Shown: positions 1 to 8,174, counted from the first letter of the stretch. The stretch is 45,468 nt of DNA from Lachnospiraceae bacterium UBA7729 (GCA_002482005.1 DLFD01000091.1:1-45468); one strand, 5' to 3'. Translations and numbers: made by a program. Notes: a model not told the origin generated them from the sequence alone.

Positions 1-36
1 ACCCCGTATGCAGGGATGCATACGGGGTTCTTTTTT
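1..36 (+). terminator. Intrinsic terminator of a gene upstream of the window
   Basis: A perfect 10-bp stem (1-10 with 19-28) closes an 8-nt loop and is followed by a T-rich tract (29-36). This is a standard rho-independent terminator for + strand transcription entering from outside the window. Confidence 0.85.
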
Positions 37-40
37 CCCT

Positions 41-209
41 CATAGGATGCCATTGAGGCCGCCGGTGACGGGCTTTTTGTATCCCGCAGGATGCCATTGA
101 GGCCGCCGGTGACAGGCTTTTTGTATCCCATAGGATGCCATTGTAGCCGCCGGTGACGGGCTTTTTGTATCCCATAGGATGCAAAAAGGCTGCCAGTGGC
201 AGGTTTTTG
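41..209. repeat. 44-bp tandem repeat, three copies plus a diverged fourth
   Basis: The string AGGATGC recurs at 44, 88, 132 and 176, exactly 44 bp apart. The first three units are nearly identical and each contains GCCGGTGACGGGC or a one-base variant followed by a T5 run. The fourth unit is diverged and truncated. It can form one hairpin at 161-172/177-188 and an alternative, overlapping one at about 182-208 with a CTGCC/GGCAG core. The array lies between the upstream terminator and the next promoter, so it is probably not in the mRNA leader of the next gene. No spacers are present. Its function is unknown. Confidence 0.85.
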
Positions 210-222
210 TACTACGGCAAAC

Positions 223-251
223 TTTCATTATCATGTCTGTCATGTTATAAT
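223..251 (+). promoter_or_regulatory. Probable sigma-A promoter of the dCMP deaminase gene
   Basis: A perfect TATAAT lies at 246-251. A weak -35 (TTTCAT, 223-228) sits 17 bp upstream. The predicted start near 258 gives a leader of about 50 nt before the ATG at 307. Confidence 0.55.
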
Positions 252-306
252 GGCGCCGATATTGTGGATCCGAATCATCGCGTGGTGCATGAAAGGAGAA
301 ACTCAG

Positions 307-795
307 ATGGCAAGACGTGACAAGGTAAACTATTATCTTGATCTTGCGGATGTCGTATCAAAAAGGTCAACATGCCTGAGAAAGCATTACGGTGCCGTGA
401 TCGTCAAGAATGATGAGGTGATATCGACCGGATACAACGGGGCTCCAAGAGGCAGGAAAAACTGCACGGATCTCGGCTGGTGTCTGAGGGAGAAGCTCGG
501 CGTAGGAAGAGGAGAGCGGTATGAACTCTGCAGGGCTGTCCATGCGGAGGCGAATGCGATCATCTCCTCGGAAAGGGATAAGATGATCGGCTCCACGATC
601 TATCTCTCCGGCAGGGAGGCAAGGACCGGTGAATATGTCAGAAACCTGTGCTCCTGCAGCATGTGCAAGCGACTGATCATCAATGCAGGGATCGAGAAGG
701 TTGTCGTGAGAGATGATGACCAGAAGTACAGAGTGATCCCGGTCCAGGACTGGATCGAGAATGATGAGTCCCTTCAGGGGGAGTTCGGGTACTGA
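307..795 (+). CDS. Deoxycytidylate (dCMP) deaminase family protein
   Basis: The 162-aa product belongs to the zinc-dependent dCMP deaminase family (ComEB/T4 Cd type), which converts dCMP to dUMP for thymidylate synthesis in the cytosol. The substrate loop TGYNGAPRG and the HAEANAI motif (zinc-binding His, catalytic Glu) are visible. The second zinc motif reads SCSMC, so the usual Pro of PCxxC is Ser while both Cys ligands remain. I chose ATG 307 over an in-frame ATG at 196 because AAAGGAG lies just upstream at 292-298 and homology begins here. The promoter lies directly upstream. The NSS transporter gene follows after 66 bp and may be co-transcribed. Activity on dCMP rather than another cytidine compound is inferred from the family. 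Confidence 0.9.
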   Translation: MARRDKVNYYLDLADVVSKRSTCLRKHYGAVIVKNDEVISTGYNGAPRGRKNCTDLGWCLREKLGVGRGERYELCRAVHAEANAIISSERDKMIGSTIYLSGREARTGEYVRNLCSCSMCKRLIINAGIEKVVVRDDDQKYRVIPVQDWIENDESLQGEFGY

Positions 796-861
796 TGGTC
801 TTTCAGACGGGCAGGGCAATAGTACTGCCTGGGTATGACAGGAAAAGGGGGAGACAGAAGG

Positions 862-2241
862 ATGGGAAAGAGAGAGAATTTCGGCTCCAGGCTTGGATTC
901 CTCCTGGTGAGCGCAGGATGTGCCATCGGGATCGGAAATGTCTGGAGATTCCCATATATCACAGGACAGTACGGAGGAGCGGCTTTTGTTGTGCTTTACC
1001 TGATCTTCCTGGTCCTGATGGGGTGGCCGGTCATGACCATGGAATTTGCCGTCGGACGAGGAGCTCAGCAGAGCGCAGGAAAGTGTTTTGAGACGCTTGC
1101 ACCGGAAAAGGACAGACGGAAGTGGAAGTTCTACGCGATCTTCGCTCTCGTCGGCAACTATCTTCTGATGATGTACTACACGACCGTGTGCGGCTGGATG
1201 TTCAATTACATGTTCAAGACGGCAGGCGGAAGATTCGTCGGAATCACCGGAGATGAATCCGGCGAGATCTTCAATTCGATGCTTTCCGATCCGAAACAGA
1301 TGGTGTTCTGGATGCTGCTCGCAACCGTCATCGGACTGTTTATCGTGGCACAGGGACTGCAGAACGGCGTCGAGAAAGTTACAAAGCCTATGATGCTGAT
1401 CCTGTTCGTCCTGATGCTGGTGCTTGCAATCAGAAGTATCACACTTCCGGGCGGGGGAGAAGGACTGAAATTCTACCTGGTCCCGAATTTCTCCCAGTGG
1501 AAGGGCACCGAATTCCTGGAAGTCGTCTTTGCGGCCATGGGGCAGGCGTTCTTTACACTTTCTCTCGGGATCGGAGCTCTTACGATCTTCGGAAGCTATA
1601 TCGGAAAGGACAAGTCGCTGCCGGGAGAAGCAAGGATGGTCATCATACTCGATACATTCGTGGCTCTCATGGCGGGACTGATCATCTTCCCGAGCTGTTC
1701 GGCATATGATGTCTCCATGACCCAGGGATCTGGACTGATCTTTGTGACCCTGCCCAAGGTCTTCGCCCAGATGACGGGCGGCCGCTTCTGGGGGACATTG
1801 TTCTTCCTGTTCATGGTGTTTGCATCGCTTTCGACCGTCATCGCTGTCTTTGAGAACATCATAGCGATGAACATGGATGCGTTTTGCTGGAGCAGAAAAA
1901 AGTCCGTTCTGATCAACGGGGGCCTGCTGGTCCTCCTTTCTTTCCCGTGTGCACTGGGCTATAACGTTCTGTCTTTCATCCATCCGCTTGGAGGAACATC
2001 GACGATCCTCGATTTTGAGGATTTCCTGGTGTCAAACAACATTCTTCCGATCGGATCTCTGATCTACGTGCTCTACTGCACCAGGAAAAATGGATGGGGC
2101 TTTGAACATTTCCTCGGGGAAGCAAACACCGGGGACGGCCCGAAGTTCAGCCGGAGCTTCAGAGGATATATGACCTATGTCCTTCCGCTTGGCATCATTG
2201 CCATCCTGGTGGGCGGTTATCTGCAGACTTTTACGGGATGA
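862..2241 (+). CDS. Neurotransmitter:sodium symporter (NSS/SNF) family transporter
   Basis: This 459-aa polytopic membrane protein belongs to the NSS family (LeuT, TnaT), which couples Na+ to uptake of amino acids or related compounds. The family signature is near the N-terminus: GCAIGIGNVWRFPYI, the unwound TM1 segment that binds Na+ and substrate. About 11-12 hydrophobic segments follow, as expected for short bacterial members. ATG 862 is chosen over an in-frame ATG at 835 because GGGGAG (848-853) is correctly spaced before it. The gene runs into the NlpC/P60 gene with a 19-bp gap. The substrate cannot be told from the sequence. Confidence 0.92.
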   Translation: MGKRENFGSRLGFLLVSAGCAIGIGNVWRFPYITGQYGGAAFVVLYLIFLVLMGWPVMTMEFAVGRGAQQSAGKCFETLAPEKDRRKWKFYAIFALVGNYLLMMYYTTVCGWMFNYMFKTAGGRFVGITGDESGEIFNSMLSDPKQMVFWMLLATVIGLFIVAQGLQNGVEKVTKPMMLILFVLMLVLAIRSITLPGGGEGLKFYLVPNFSQWKGTEFLEVVFAAMGQAFFTLSLGIGALTIFGSYIGKDKSLPGEARMVIILDTFVALMAGLIIFPSCSAYDVSMTQGSGLIFVTLPKVFAQMTGGRFWGTLFFLFMVFASLSTVIAVFENIIAMNMDAFCWSRKKSVLINGGLLVLLSFPCALGYNVLSFIHPLGGTSTILDFEDFLVSNNILPIGSLIYVLYCTRKNGWGFEHFLGEANTGDGPKFSRSFRGYMTYVLPLGIIAILVGGYLQTFTG

Positions 2242-2260
2242 TGAATAGGAGGGACCAGGG

Positions 2261-3541
2261 ATGAAAAGAAAGAAGGGAATCCTGAAGCTTTGGATCATTC
2301 TGACCGCTGCATGGACCATGTATACAGCGGTCCCGGCAGGTGCAGGACAGACGGCGGCGCTGAAGGGCTATCTTCAGAAAACACTTAAGGCAGAACCGGT
2401 GAGAAGATACGGAAGATGGAAGAAATTCAAAAAAGGCTGCCGTTTCATCCTGAAGAATGGTCAGCCGGCTGTCGGCTGGCTGAAGATCGGGAAGAATACT
2501 TACCATATCGGGAAAGACGGTTACCGTGACACCGGTTTTGTGCGGATCGGGGGCAAGTATTACCTTTTCGGGAAAGATGGCAGACAGAAGACTGGAAACT
2601 TCAGAATCGGGACAAGAACATGGTATTTCGATCCTGAGAAAAACGGAGCCGGAACGGTAAAGAAAGCTGATAAGGATACCGCAAAGACGGAAGAGGCTGC
2701 TGATCAGAAAAGGAACGAAAAATCTGTGAAGACGGTCCGCAGGAGAAAGATGGCCCTGAAGTATGATGAGAAGGGCAATTTCTATGACCGCATGGGCTAC
2801 AGGATCGAGAAGGCTACCATAAAGCAGCTGCTTCTTACGGCGCTTCAGCCTGTCGGAAAGACTATGTATATCTGGGGCGGCGGCTGGGGCTACCAGGACA
2901 GATGGGGAAACTACGGAAGCACCGAAGCTTCCACGATCGGGATATCTCCGCGGTGGAAGAAGTTCTTCCGGAAACAGGGAAGCTATTACAATTATAATAA
3001 TTACCGCTATGCTTCTGGCCTTGGACTGGACTGTTCCGGTTATGTAGGCTGGACACTGTACAATACGTTCAATACCGTCAGCGGACACGGCGATTATGTC
3101 ATGCTGGCGCAGAAGATGACAGGCACGTTCGCAGACTGGGGCTGGGGCAGATACACATCTCCCGGCAATGTCTATGATCATCATGCAGGAGACATCATGA
3201 GCCTGGCCGGCGGGCACGTTTATATCGTGATCGGCGAGTGCAGTGACGGCAGCGTGGTCCTGGTCCATTCCAGCCCGAAAGGAGTCATGATCACCGGTAC
3301 AGCCACCAGGTACGGGAGCAAGAACAGCCGGGCTGTGAAGCTTGCATCAAAGTATATGAAGAAATACTTCCCGAACTGGTACCGGAAATACCCGGACAGC
3401 AGCAGGGGATCGAGCTACCTGACAGACTATTCAAGGATGAGATGGTACCTGAAAAGGAAGAAGAGCGTGATGTCCGATCCGGACGGACTTACGAAGATGA
3501 ATGCGCTTCAGGTCCTGAGGACGCTTCTGGGAAAAGTCTGA
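2261..3541 (+). CDS. Secreted NlpC/P60 peptidoglycan hydrolase with wall-binding repeats
   Basis: The 426-aa protein starts with a basic and then hydrophobic signal peptide (about residues 1-28). Two or three aromatic/glycine-rich repeats of the choline-binding/glucan-binding type follow (about 70-130; GWLKIGKNTYHIGKDG is one), which probably anchor it to the wall. A charged linker (about 130-175) leads to a C-terminal NlpC/P60-like cysteine peptidase domain with Cys258 in LDCSGY and His319 in GGHVYIV. Family members cut peptide stems of peptidoglycan. A strong ribosome site AGGAGGG (2247-2253) supports the start. The peptidase call rests on the Cys and His motifs; the third catalytic residue was not placed. 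The exact bond cleaved is unknown. Confidence 0.88.
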   Translation: MKRKKGILKLWIILTAAWTMYTAVPAGAGQTAALKGYLQKTLKAEPVRRYGRWKKFKKGCRFILKNGQPAVGWLKIGKNTYHIGKDGYRDTGFVRIGGKYYLFGKDGRQKTGNFRIGTRTWYFDPEKNGAGTVKKADKDTAKTEEAADQKRNEKSVKTVRRRKMALKYDEKGNFYDRMGYRIEKATIKQLLLTALQPVGKTMYIWGGGWGYQDRWGNYGSTEASTIGISPRWKKFFRKQGSYYNYNNYRYASGLGLDCSGYVGWTLYNTFNTVSGHGDYVMLAQKMTGTFADWGWGRYTSPGNVYDHHAGDIMSLAGGHVYIVIGECSDGSVVLVHSSPKGVMITGTATRYGSKNSRAVKLASKYMKKYFPNWYRKYPDSSRGSSYLTDYSRMRWYLKRKKSVMSDPDGLTKMNALQVLRTLLGKV

Positions 3542-3556
3542 ATAAACGAGACAGAA

Positions 3557-3596
3557 AAGTTCCTGCTTCCTCTTTTCATGGATGAAGCAGGAACTT
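3557..3596. terminator. Shared terminator hairpin between convergent genes
   Basis: A perfect 13-bp inverted repeat (3557-3569 with 3584-3596) has a 14-nt loop. On the - strand it is followed by TTTT, so it fits termination of the XRE gene. On the + strand it follows the NlpC/P60 stop by 15 bp but lacks a clear T tract. Confidence 0.7.
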
Positions 3597-3605
3597 ATCA
3601 GAAGT

Positions 3606-3839
3606 TCATTCGCGGAAATCAAAGAACTGCTTTACCGGGACCCCAAGAACGTCTGCTATATCGAACAGTTTCTCCAGCGAGATGGATGTGGGCATATTCG
3701 GAGCTTCCAGGTTGCTGATATGTGTTCTGCTGAGGCCTGCAGCTTCCGCCAGGCCCTGCTGGGTGTAGCCTTTCAGTTTCCTGTAGTAGGCGATCGTAAG
3801 TCCCAGCTGCTTGAATTGGTTGAGCCTTTCCTGTGTCAC
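3606..3839 (-). CDS. Small XRE-family helix-turn-helix regulator
   Basis: The 77-aa protein is essentially a single Cro/CI-type HTH domain. The recognition region reads TQQGLAEAAGLSRTHISNLE, followed by a segment typical of the fifth helix (LEKLFDIADVLGVPVKQFF). The start is GTG (complement of 3837-3839), supported by AAGGAGG about 7 nt upstream on the - strand. No ligand or partner domain is present. It is divergent from the PfpI-like gene, and a short palindrome lies in the shared 123-bp gap, so it may control itself, its neighbour, or both. That role is inference. Confidence 0.88.
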   Translation of the reverse strand: MTQERLNQFKQLGLTIAYYRKLKGYTQQGLAEAAGLSRTHISNLEAPNMPTSISLEKLFDIADVLGVPVKQFFDFRE

Positions 3840-3875
3840 GGTGATTCCTCCTTCTTCAGGTTCTGAGATGTCCTC

Positions 3876-3927
3876 ATTATAATATCATTATCTGCGCCAT
3901 GCACTTTTATTTTTGGTGAAATTCACC
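3876..3927. promoter_or_regulatory. Divergent promoter region with candidate operator palindrome
   Basis: The gap between the XRE and PfpI genes holds overlapping -10-like sequences on both strands (TATAAT at 3878-3883 on +, TATAAT as the complement of 3876-3881 on -). It also holds a 6-bp inverted repeat with one central base, GGTGAAATTCACC (3915-3927). Neither promoter has a convincing -35. The palindrome is the right size for a dimeric XRE operator, but binding is not shown by sequence alone. Confidence 0.4.
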
Positions 3928-3962
3928 TTATTTTTCTTGCGATCATTATCAGGAGGCTGAAG

Positions 3963-4511
3963 ATGAAAAAAGCTTATCTTTTCCTTGCCGACGGTTTTGA
4001 AGAATCCGAGGCGCTCGTCACTGTTGATCTTCTGAGAAGGGGAGGGATCGGCGTGACGACCGTCTCCGTGAACGGAAGACGTGAGGTCACGGGAAGAAGC
4101 AGTATATCAGTGAAAGCGGATGCCCTTTTTGAGGACTGCTGTTTTGATGATGCGGATGCGGTCATCGTACCAGGCGGACAGCCGGGGACCAGCCACCTGA
4201 AAGAGCATCAGGGGGTGGCGGATGTCATCGGGAATGCCGCCGCTGCCGGAAAACTGGTCTGTGCGATCTGCGCAGGGCCGACTGTTCTCGGCGGACTCGG
4301 ACTTCTGAAGGGAAGAAGGGCAGCATGCTATCCGGGGTGCGAGAAACAGCTGACGGGAGCAGATGTGACGAGGGACCAGGTTGTGTGTGACGGAAACGTC
4401 ATCACAAGCCGCGGAGTAGGAACAGTCATCCCATTTGCCCTGAAGATTGTGGAAGAGCTGACGGACAGGGAAAATTCGGATAAAGTAGCGCAGGGAATTG
4501 TGTACGGATGA
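3963..4511 (+). CDS. DJ-1/PfpI family protein (YajL/ThiJ type)
   Basis: The 182-aa length fits the DJ-1/YajL group of the PfpI superfamily. The nucleophile-elbow Cys103 lies in AICAGPT and the partner Glu14 in DGFEESE, both standard for the family. Members have been described as protein or metabolite deglycases, redox chaperones or cysteine sensors, and which applies here cannot be said. AGGAGG (3951-3956) supports ATG 3963. The gene is divergent from the XRE regulator and lies just upstream of the trigger factor promoter. Confidence 0.88.
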   Translation: MKKAYLFLADGFEESEALVTVDLLRRGGIGVTTVSVNGRREVTGRSSISVKADALFEDCCFDDADAVIVPGGQPGTSHLKEHQGVADVIGNAAAAGKLVCAICAGPTVLGGLGLLKGRRAACYPGCEKQLTGADVTRDQVVCDGNVITSRGVGTVIPFALKIVEELTDRENSDKVAQGIVYG

Positions 4512-4540
4512 AAATTTTTATAGTATAATAGAAATTCGTG

Positions 4541-4549
4541 TGATATAAT
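4541..4549 (+). promoter_or_regulatory. Extended -10 promoter of tig
   Basis: TGATATAAT is a perfect extended -10 element (TGnTATAAT). A second TATAAT lies at 4524-4529. No good -35 is visible at 17 bp, as is common for extended -10 promoters. The predicted start near 4556 gives a leader of about 55 nt. Confidence 0.65.
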
Positions 4550-4610
4550 ACGTCAATGACTATGTGTCTCCAGCAGACATTCGATAACAGAACCAAAGGA
4601 GTTTACGGCA

Positions 4611-5957
4611 ATGAGCGTTACAGTTGAGAAAAAAGAACATAATATGGCAGTCCTTACTGTCACAGTCGAAGCAGAGGAGCTGACCAAGGCTCTGAACGAT
4701 GCCTGGAAGAAGGAAAGAAACCGGATCAATGTTCCGGGCTTCCGCAAGGGCAAGGCTCCGAGAAAGATGATCGAGAAGCTGTACGGCAAGGGAGTCTTCT
4801 TCGAAGATGCAGCAAATCTTGTGCTTCAGAGAACCTATGATAAGGCAGTTGAGGAGTCCGGAGAGGTTGTTGTCTCCCGCCCGACCATCGATATTACCCA
4901 GATCGAGGAAGGAAAGCCGTTCATCTATACTGCAGAAGTTGCCCTTAAGCCGGAGGTTGTTCTTGGCCAGTACAAGGGTGTAGAAGTATCCAAGACGGAA
5001 GTCACCGTAACGGAAGAAGAGGTCAGCAAGGAACTTGACCAGGAGAGAGAACAGAATTCCCGCATGATCGATGTCGATGACCGTCCGGTCCAGAAGGACG
5101 ATCATATCAAGCTTGACTTCGATGGAAGCATCGATGGCGTCGAGTTTGAAGGCGGCAAGGCTGAGAATTATGAGCTGACTGTCGGATCCGGATCCTTCAT
5201 TCCGGGCTTTGAGGACCAGATCATCGGCCACAAGATCGATGAAGAGTTCGAAGTGAATGTTACTTTCCCGGAGGATTATCAGGCAGAGAACCTGAGGGGC
5301 AAGGCTGCAGTCTTCAAGTGCAAGGTCAACGCGATCCAGGTGAAGGAACTTCCGGAGCTGAACGATGATTTCGCCCAGGATGTCTCCGAATTCGATACTC
5401 TGGATGAGTACAAAAAGAGCGTTGAGCAGAAGATCCGCGAGCGCAAGGAGAATGAGGCAAAGAACAAAAAGAAGAATGAAGCTCTCGCGGAAGCTGTGAA
5501 GAATTCTCAGATGGATATTCCGGAAGCTATGATCGAAGAGCAGGCAAGAAGGATGCTTGACGAGTTTGCTCAGAGGATCAGCCAGCAGGGACTTTCCATG
5601 CAGCAGTACATGCAGTTCACCGGAATGGACCAGCAGAAGATGCTTGACCAGATGAAGCCGGAGGCAACCAGAAGGATCCAGAACAGCCTGGTACTGGAAG
5701 CAGTTGTAAAGGCTGAGAACATTCAGTGCACCGACGAGCGCTTCGATGAAGAGATCGAGAAGCTTGCAAAGGCCTATAATATGGAGAAGAGCAAGCTGAC
5801 TGAGCTGATGGGTGAGGAATCCGTCAAGGCTATGAAGGAAGAGATCACCACCGAGATGGCAGCTGAGTTCATCGCTGACAATGCGGTCGAGGTCGAGAAG
5901 CCTGCAGAGGAAGAGAAGAATGACGACGCTCCGGAGGAGCAGCCGGCTGATCTCTGA
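4611..5957 (+). CDS. tig: Trigger factor, ribosome-associated chaperone and prolyl isomerase
   Basis: The 448-aa protein has the three-domain trigger factor layout. The N-terminal ribosome-binding domain carries the signature GFRKGKAP (residues 43-50), which docks at the exit tunnel. An FKBP-like isomerase domain occupies about 150-245 (KLDFDGSIDGVEFEGG region). The helical C-terminal chaperone arms follow. The last ~25 residues are a very acidic Glu/Pro-rich tail, probably disordered. AAAGGAG precedes ATG 4611. Being next to clpP and clpX is the usual Firmicutes arrangement that pairs folding of new chains with their degradation. Confidence 0.97.
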   Translation: MSVTVEKKEHNMAVLTVTVEAEELTKALNDAWKKERNRINVPGFRKGKAPRKMIEKLYGKGVFFEDAANLVLQRTYDKAVEESGEVVVSRPTIDITQIEEGKPFIYTAEVALKPEVVLGQYKGVEVSKTEVTVTEEEVSKELDQEREQNSRMIDVDDRPVQKDDHIKLDFDGSIDGVEFEGGKAENYELTVGSGSFIPGFEDQIIGHKIDEEFEVNVTFPEDYQAENLRGKAAVFKCKVNAIQVKELPELNDDFAQDVSEFDTLDEYKKSVEQKIRERKENEAKNKKKNEALAEAVKNSQMDIPEAMIEEQARRMLDEFAQRISQQGLSMQQYMQFTGMDQQKMLDQMKPEATRRIQNSLVLEAVVKAENIQCTDERFDEEIEKLAKAYNMEKSKLTELMGEESVKAMKEEITTEMAAEFIADNAVEVEKPAEEEKNDDAPEEQPADL

Positions 5958-6054
5958 TCCTGGATGGAAAGCGCTGCAGCCGGTCTTTCGGAAGGCGGAC
6001 TGCGCCAGGTTATGAAACAGCGGACTTTACAGGGTCCGTCGCGGAAAAGTACTG

Positions 6055-6128
6055 AAAAGTCCCCGCGTGCAGATATGGGCGGGCGGTGAACCACTTGCCC
6101 ATATCAGATGTGCGTGCAGGGACTTTTT
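6055..6128 (+). terminator. Compound terminator hairpin between tig and clpP
   Basis: An outer stem of 9 bp (AAAAGTCCC 6055-6063 with GGGACTTTT 6119-6127) encloses an inner 9-bp stem (6072-6080 with 6097-6105). The outer stem runs into a T5 tract (6124-6128). The clpP ribosome site begins only 5 nt later, so the structure is both a tig terminator and the clpP leader. A smaller hairpin (CGGAC/GTCCG, about 6021-6038) lies just before it. Confidence 0.75.
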
Positions 6129-6148
6129 CATTAAAGGAGGTCATACGA

Positions 6149-6730
6149 ATGAGTCTGATACCTTATGTCATCGAACAGACGTCCCGGGGAGAGCGCTCCT
6201 ATGATATCTTCTCAAGACTTCTGGAAGACAGGATCATCTTTCTCGGTGAAGAAGTAACCGATTCTATCGCGGATGTGATCGTTGCAGAGCTTCTTTTCCT
6301 GGAATCGGAAGATCCGAACAAGGATATCCATCTCTATATCAACAGCCCGGGCGGATCGGTCACTGCAGGTATGGCGATCTATGACACGATGCAGTATGTC
6401 AAGTGCGATGTCTCAACAATCTGTGTAGGCCTTGCGGCAAGCATGGGCTCCTTCCTTCTTTCGGGAGGTGCAAAGGGCAAGAGATTCGCGCTTCCGAATT
6501 CCGAGATCCTGATCCATCAGCCATCCGGCGGGACTCAGGGACAGGCGTCTGATATGAAGATCGCTGCCGATGAGATCATCAAGACAAGAGCAAACCTGAA
6601 CCGCATCCTTTCTGAGAATTCCGGCCAGCCGCTGGAAGTGATCGAGCGTGATACAGAGCGCGACCACTGGATGACGGCACAGGAAGCAAAGGCTTACGGA
6701 CTGATCGACGAAGTAGTCACATCGAGGTAA
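6149..6730 (+). CDS. clpP: ATP-dependent Clp protease proteolytic subunit
   Basis: The 193-aa protein is a standard ClpP with its serine-protease triad in the expected places: Ser98 (GLAASMGS), His123 (LIHQPSGG) and Asp172 (ERDH). Fourteen copies form the chamber that degrades substrates unfolded by ClpX. ATG 6149 is chosen because AAAGGAGG (6133-6140) lies 8 nt upstream and the N-terminus SLIPYVIEQT matches the family. The longer in-frame reading from 6086 would run through the terminator hairpin. clpX follows after 2 bp. Confidence 0.97.
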   Translation: MSLIPYVIEQTSRGERSYDIFSRLLEDRIIFLGEEVTDSIADVIVAELLFLESEDPNKDIHLYINSPGGSVTAGMAIYDTMQYVKCDVSTICVGLAASMGSFLLSGGAKGKRFALPNSEILIHQPSGGTQGQASDMKIAADEIIKTRANLNRILSENSGQPLEVIERDTERDHWMTAQEAKAYGLIDEVVTSR

Positions 6731-6732
6731 GA

Positions 6733-8070
6733 ATGGCTAATAAAACATATGAGAAAATCCGCTGCTCTTTCTGCAACAAGACCGAGGACCAGGTCAGGAA
6801 GCTGATCGCTGGTCCAGGCGGAGTCTATATCTGTGATGAGTGCATCGAAGTCTGCTCCGAGATCCTTGAGGAAGAGCTGGGAGAAGAGGAAGAGAGCGTG
6901 GCTGACAGTGACATCAATCTCATGAAGCCGAGAGAGATCAGGGATTTTCTTGATCAGTATGTCATCGGTCAGGATGAGGCGAAGAAGACCCTGGCAGTCG
7001 CTGTCTATAATCACTATAAGAGGATCCTTTCCAATGCCAAGGCATCCAGGGGAGATGTCGAGCTTCAGAAGAGTAATATCCTGATGCTCGGCCCGACTGG
7101 TTCCGGAAAGACCTATCTTGCCCAGACGCTCGCAAAGATGCTGAATGTTCCGTTCGCGATCGCTGACGCGACGTCTCTTACGGAAGCCGGGTATGTCGGC
7201 GAGGATGTCGAGAATATCCTCCTGAAACTGATCCAGGCTGCCGATTACGATATCGAGAGGGCGCAGAAGGGAATCATCTATATCGATGAGATCGATAAGA
7301 TCTCCCGCAAGAGCGAGAATGTCTCCATCACCCGTGATGTTTCCGGTGAAGGCGTGCAGCAGGCTCTTCTGAAGATCCTCGAAGGAACGATCGCTTCCGT
7401 ACCGCCTCAGGGAGGAAGAAAGCATCCCCATCAGGAACTGATCCAGATCGATACGACCAATATTCTGTTCATCTGCGGAGGAGCTTTCGAGGGACTCGAT
7501 AAGATCATTGAGAGCCGTATGGATACCAGGAGCATGGGGTTCCAGGCAGATATCCGCACAAGGGAGGAGAAGAATGTCGGCGAGGTCCTCAAGATGGTCC
7601 AGCCGGAGGATCTGATCAAGTTCGGACTTATCCCTGAATTCATCGGACGTGTACCGGTCGTTGTATCTCTGGATGAACTTGACAGAGATGCCATGATCCG
7701 GATCCTCACCGAGCCGAAGAATGCTATCATCAAGCAGTATCAGAAGCTGTTCGATCTTGATGATGTGAGACTGATCTTCGATCAGGACGCGATCGAGGAG
7801 ATCGCGGACCAGACCATAAAGAGAAAGATTGGAGCAAGAGGACTTCGGAGCGTGATCGAGAAGTCCATGAACGACGTTATGTTTGAGCTCCCGAGCGAAG
7901 ACAATGTCTCTTCCTGCAGAGTCACCAGGGCGGTGATCGATGGCACCGGAAAACCGGAGATCGTCTATTCTGATGCCGGGCTTGATGTTTCGGAAAATCA
8001 GGAGAGCGATCAGAAGCCCGACGGCAAAAAGCCGGGCAGGAGGAATAAGAAGTTTGAGGAAACTGCATAA
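6733..8070 (+). CDS. clpX: ATP-dependent Clp protease ATP-binding subunit ClpX
   Basis: The 445-aa AAA+ unfoldase has the N-terminal zinc-binding domain (Cys11, Cys14, Cys34, Cys37), Walker A GPTGSGKT (120-127) and Walker B IIYIDE (181-186). The loop that docks on ClpP reads MGF at 268-270 (IGF in E. coli). The hexamer recognises tagged substrates and feeds them to ClpP, encoded 2 bp upstream. The ribosome site (GAGGTAAG) overlaps the clpP stop, suggesting translational coupling. The C-terminus is a short basic tail. Confidence 0.97.
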   Translation: MANKTYEKIRCSFCNKTEDQVRKLIAGPGGVYICDECIEVCSEILEEELGEEEESVADSDINLMKPREIRDFLDQYVIGQDEAKKTLAVAVYNHYKRILSNAKASRGDVELQKSNILMLGPTGSGKTYLAQTLAKMLNVPFAIADATSLTEAGYVGEDVENILLKLIQAADYDIERAQKGIIYIDEIDKISRKSENVSITRDVSGEGVQQALLKILEGTIASVPPQGGRKHPHQELIQIDTTNILFICGGAFEGLDKIIESRMDTRSMGFQADIRTREEKNVGEVLKMVQPEDLIKFGLIPEFIGRVPVVVSLDELDRDAMIRILTEPKNAIIKQYQKLFDLDDVRLIFDQDAIEEIADQTIKRKIGARGLRSVIEKSMNDVMFELPSEDNVSSCRVTRAVIDGTGKPEIVYSDAGLDVSENQESDQKPDGKKPGRRNKKFEETA

Positions 8071-8126
8071 GGACTTTTCCGGACAGTGCAGGAAAGCACA
8101 GAAGGGAAAGTACAGATGCAGAAGCG

Positions 8127-8156
8127 GCCCATGCAGCCAGGCGCTGCATGGGCTTT
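8127..8156 (+). terminator. Hairpin between clpX and engB
   Basis: A perfect 10-bp stem (GCCCATGCAG 8127-8136 with CTGCATGGGC 8144-8153) has a 7-nt loop but only three Ts after it. It could be a weak or leaky terminator, or a processing or stability element, within the operon. Confidence 0.5.
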
Positions 8157-8174
8157 CGTAACAGGAGATACCGT

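Noticed and set aside
41..209. CRISPR array
   Set aside because: The units are directly abutting with no variable spacers, and there are no cas genes in the window.
40..243. Open frame on the - strand across the 44-bp repeats giving a repetitive peptide
   Set aside because: The repeat unit is 44 bp, not a multiple of three, so each copy is read in a different frame. No ribosome site was seen.
367..1983. 538-codon open frame on the - strand opposite the dCMP deaminase and transporter genes
   Set aside because: It is antisense to two clearly conserved genes, has no ribosome site or recognisable domain, and reflects codon bias of the + strand genes.
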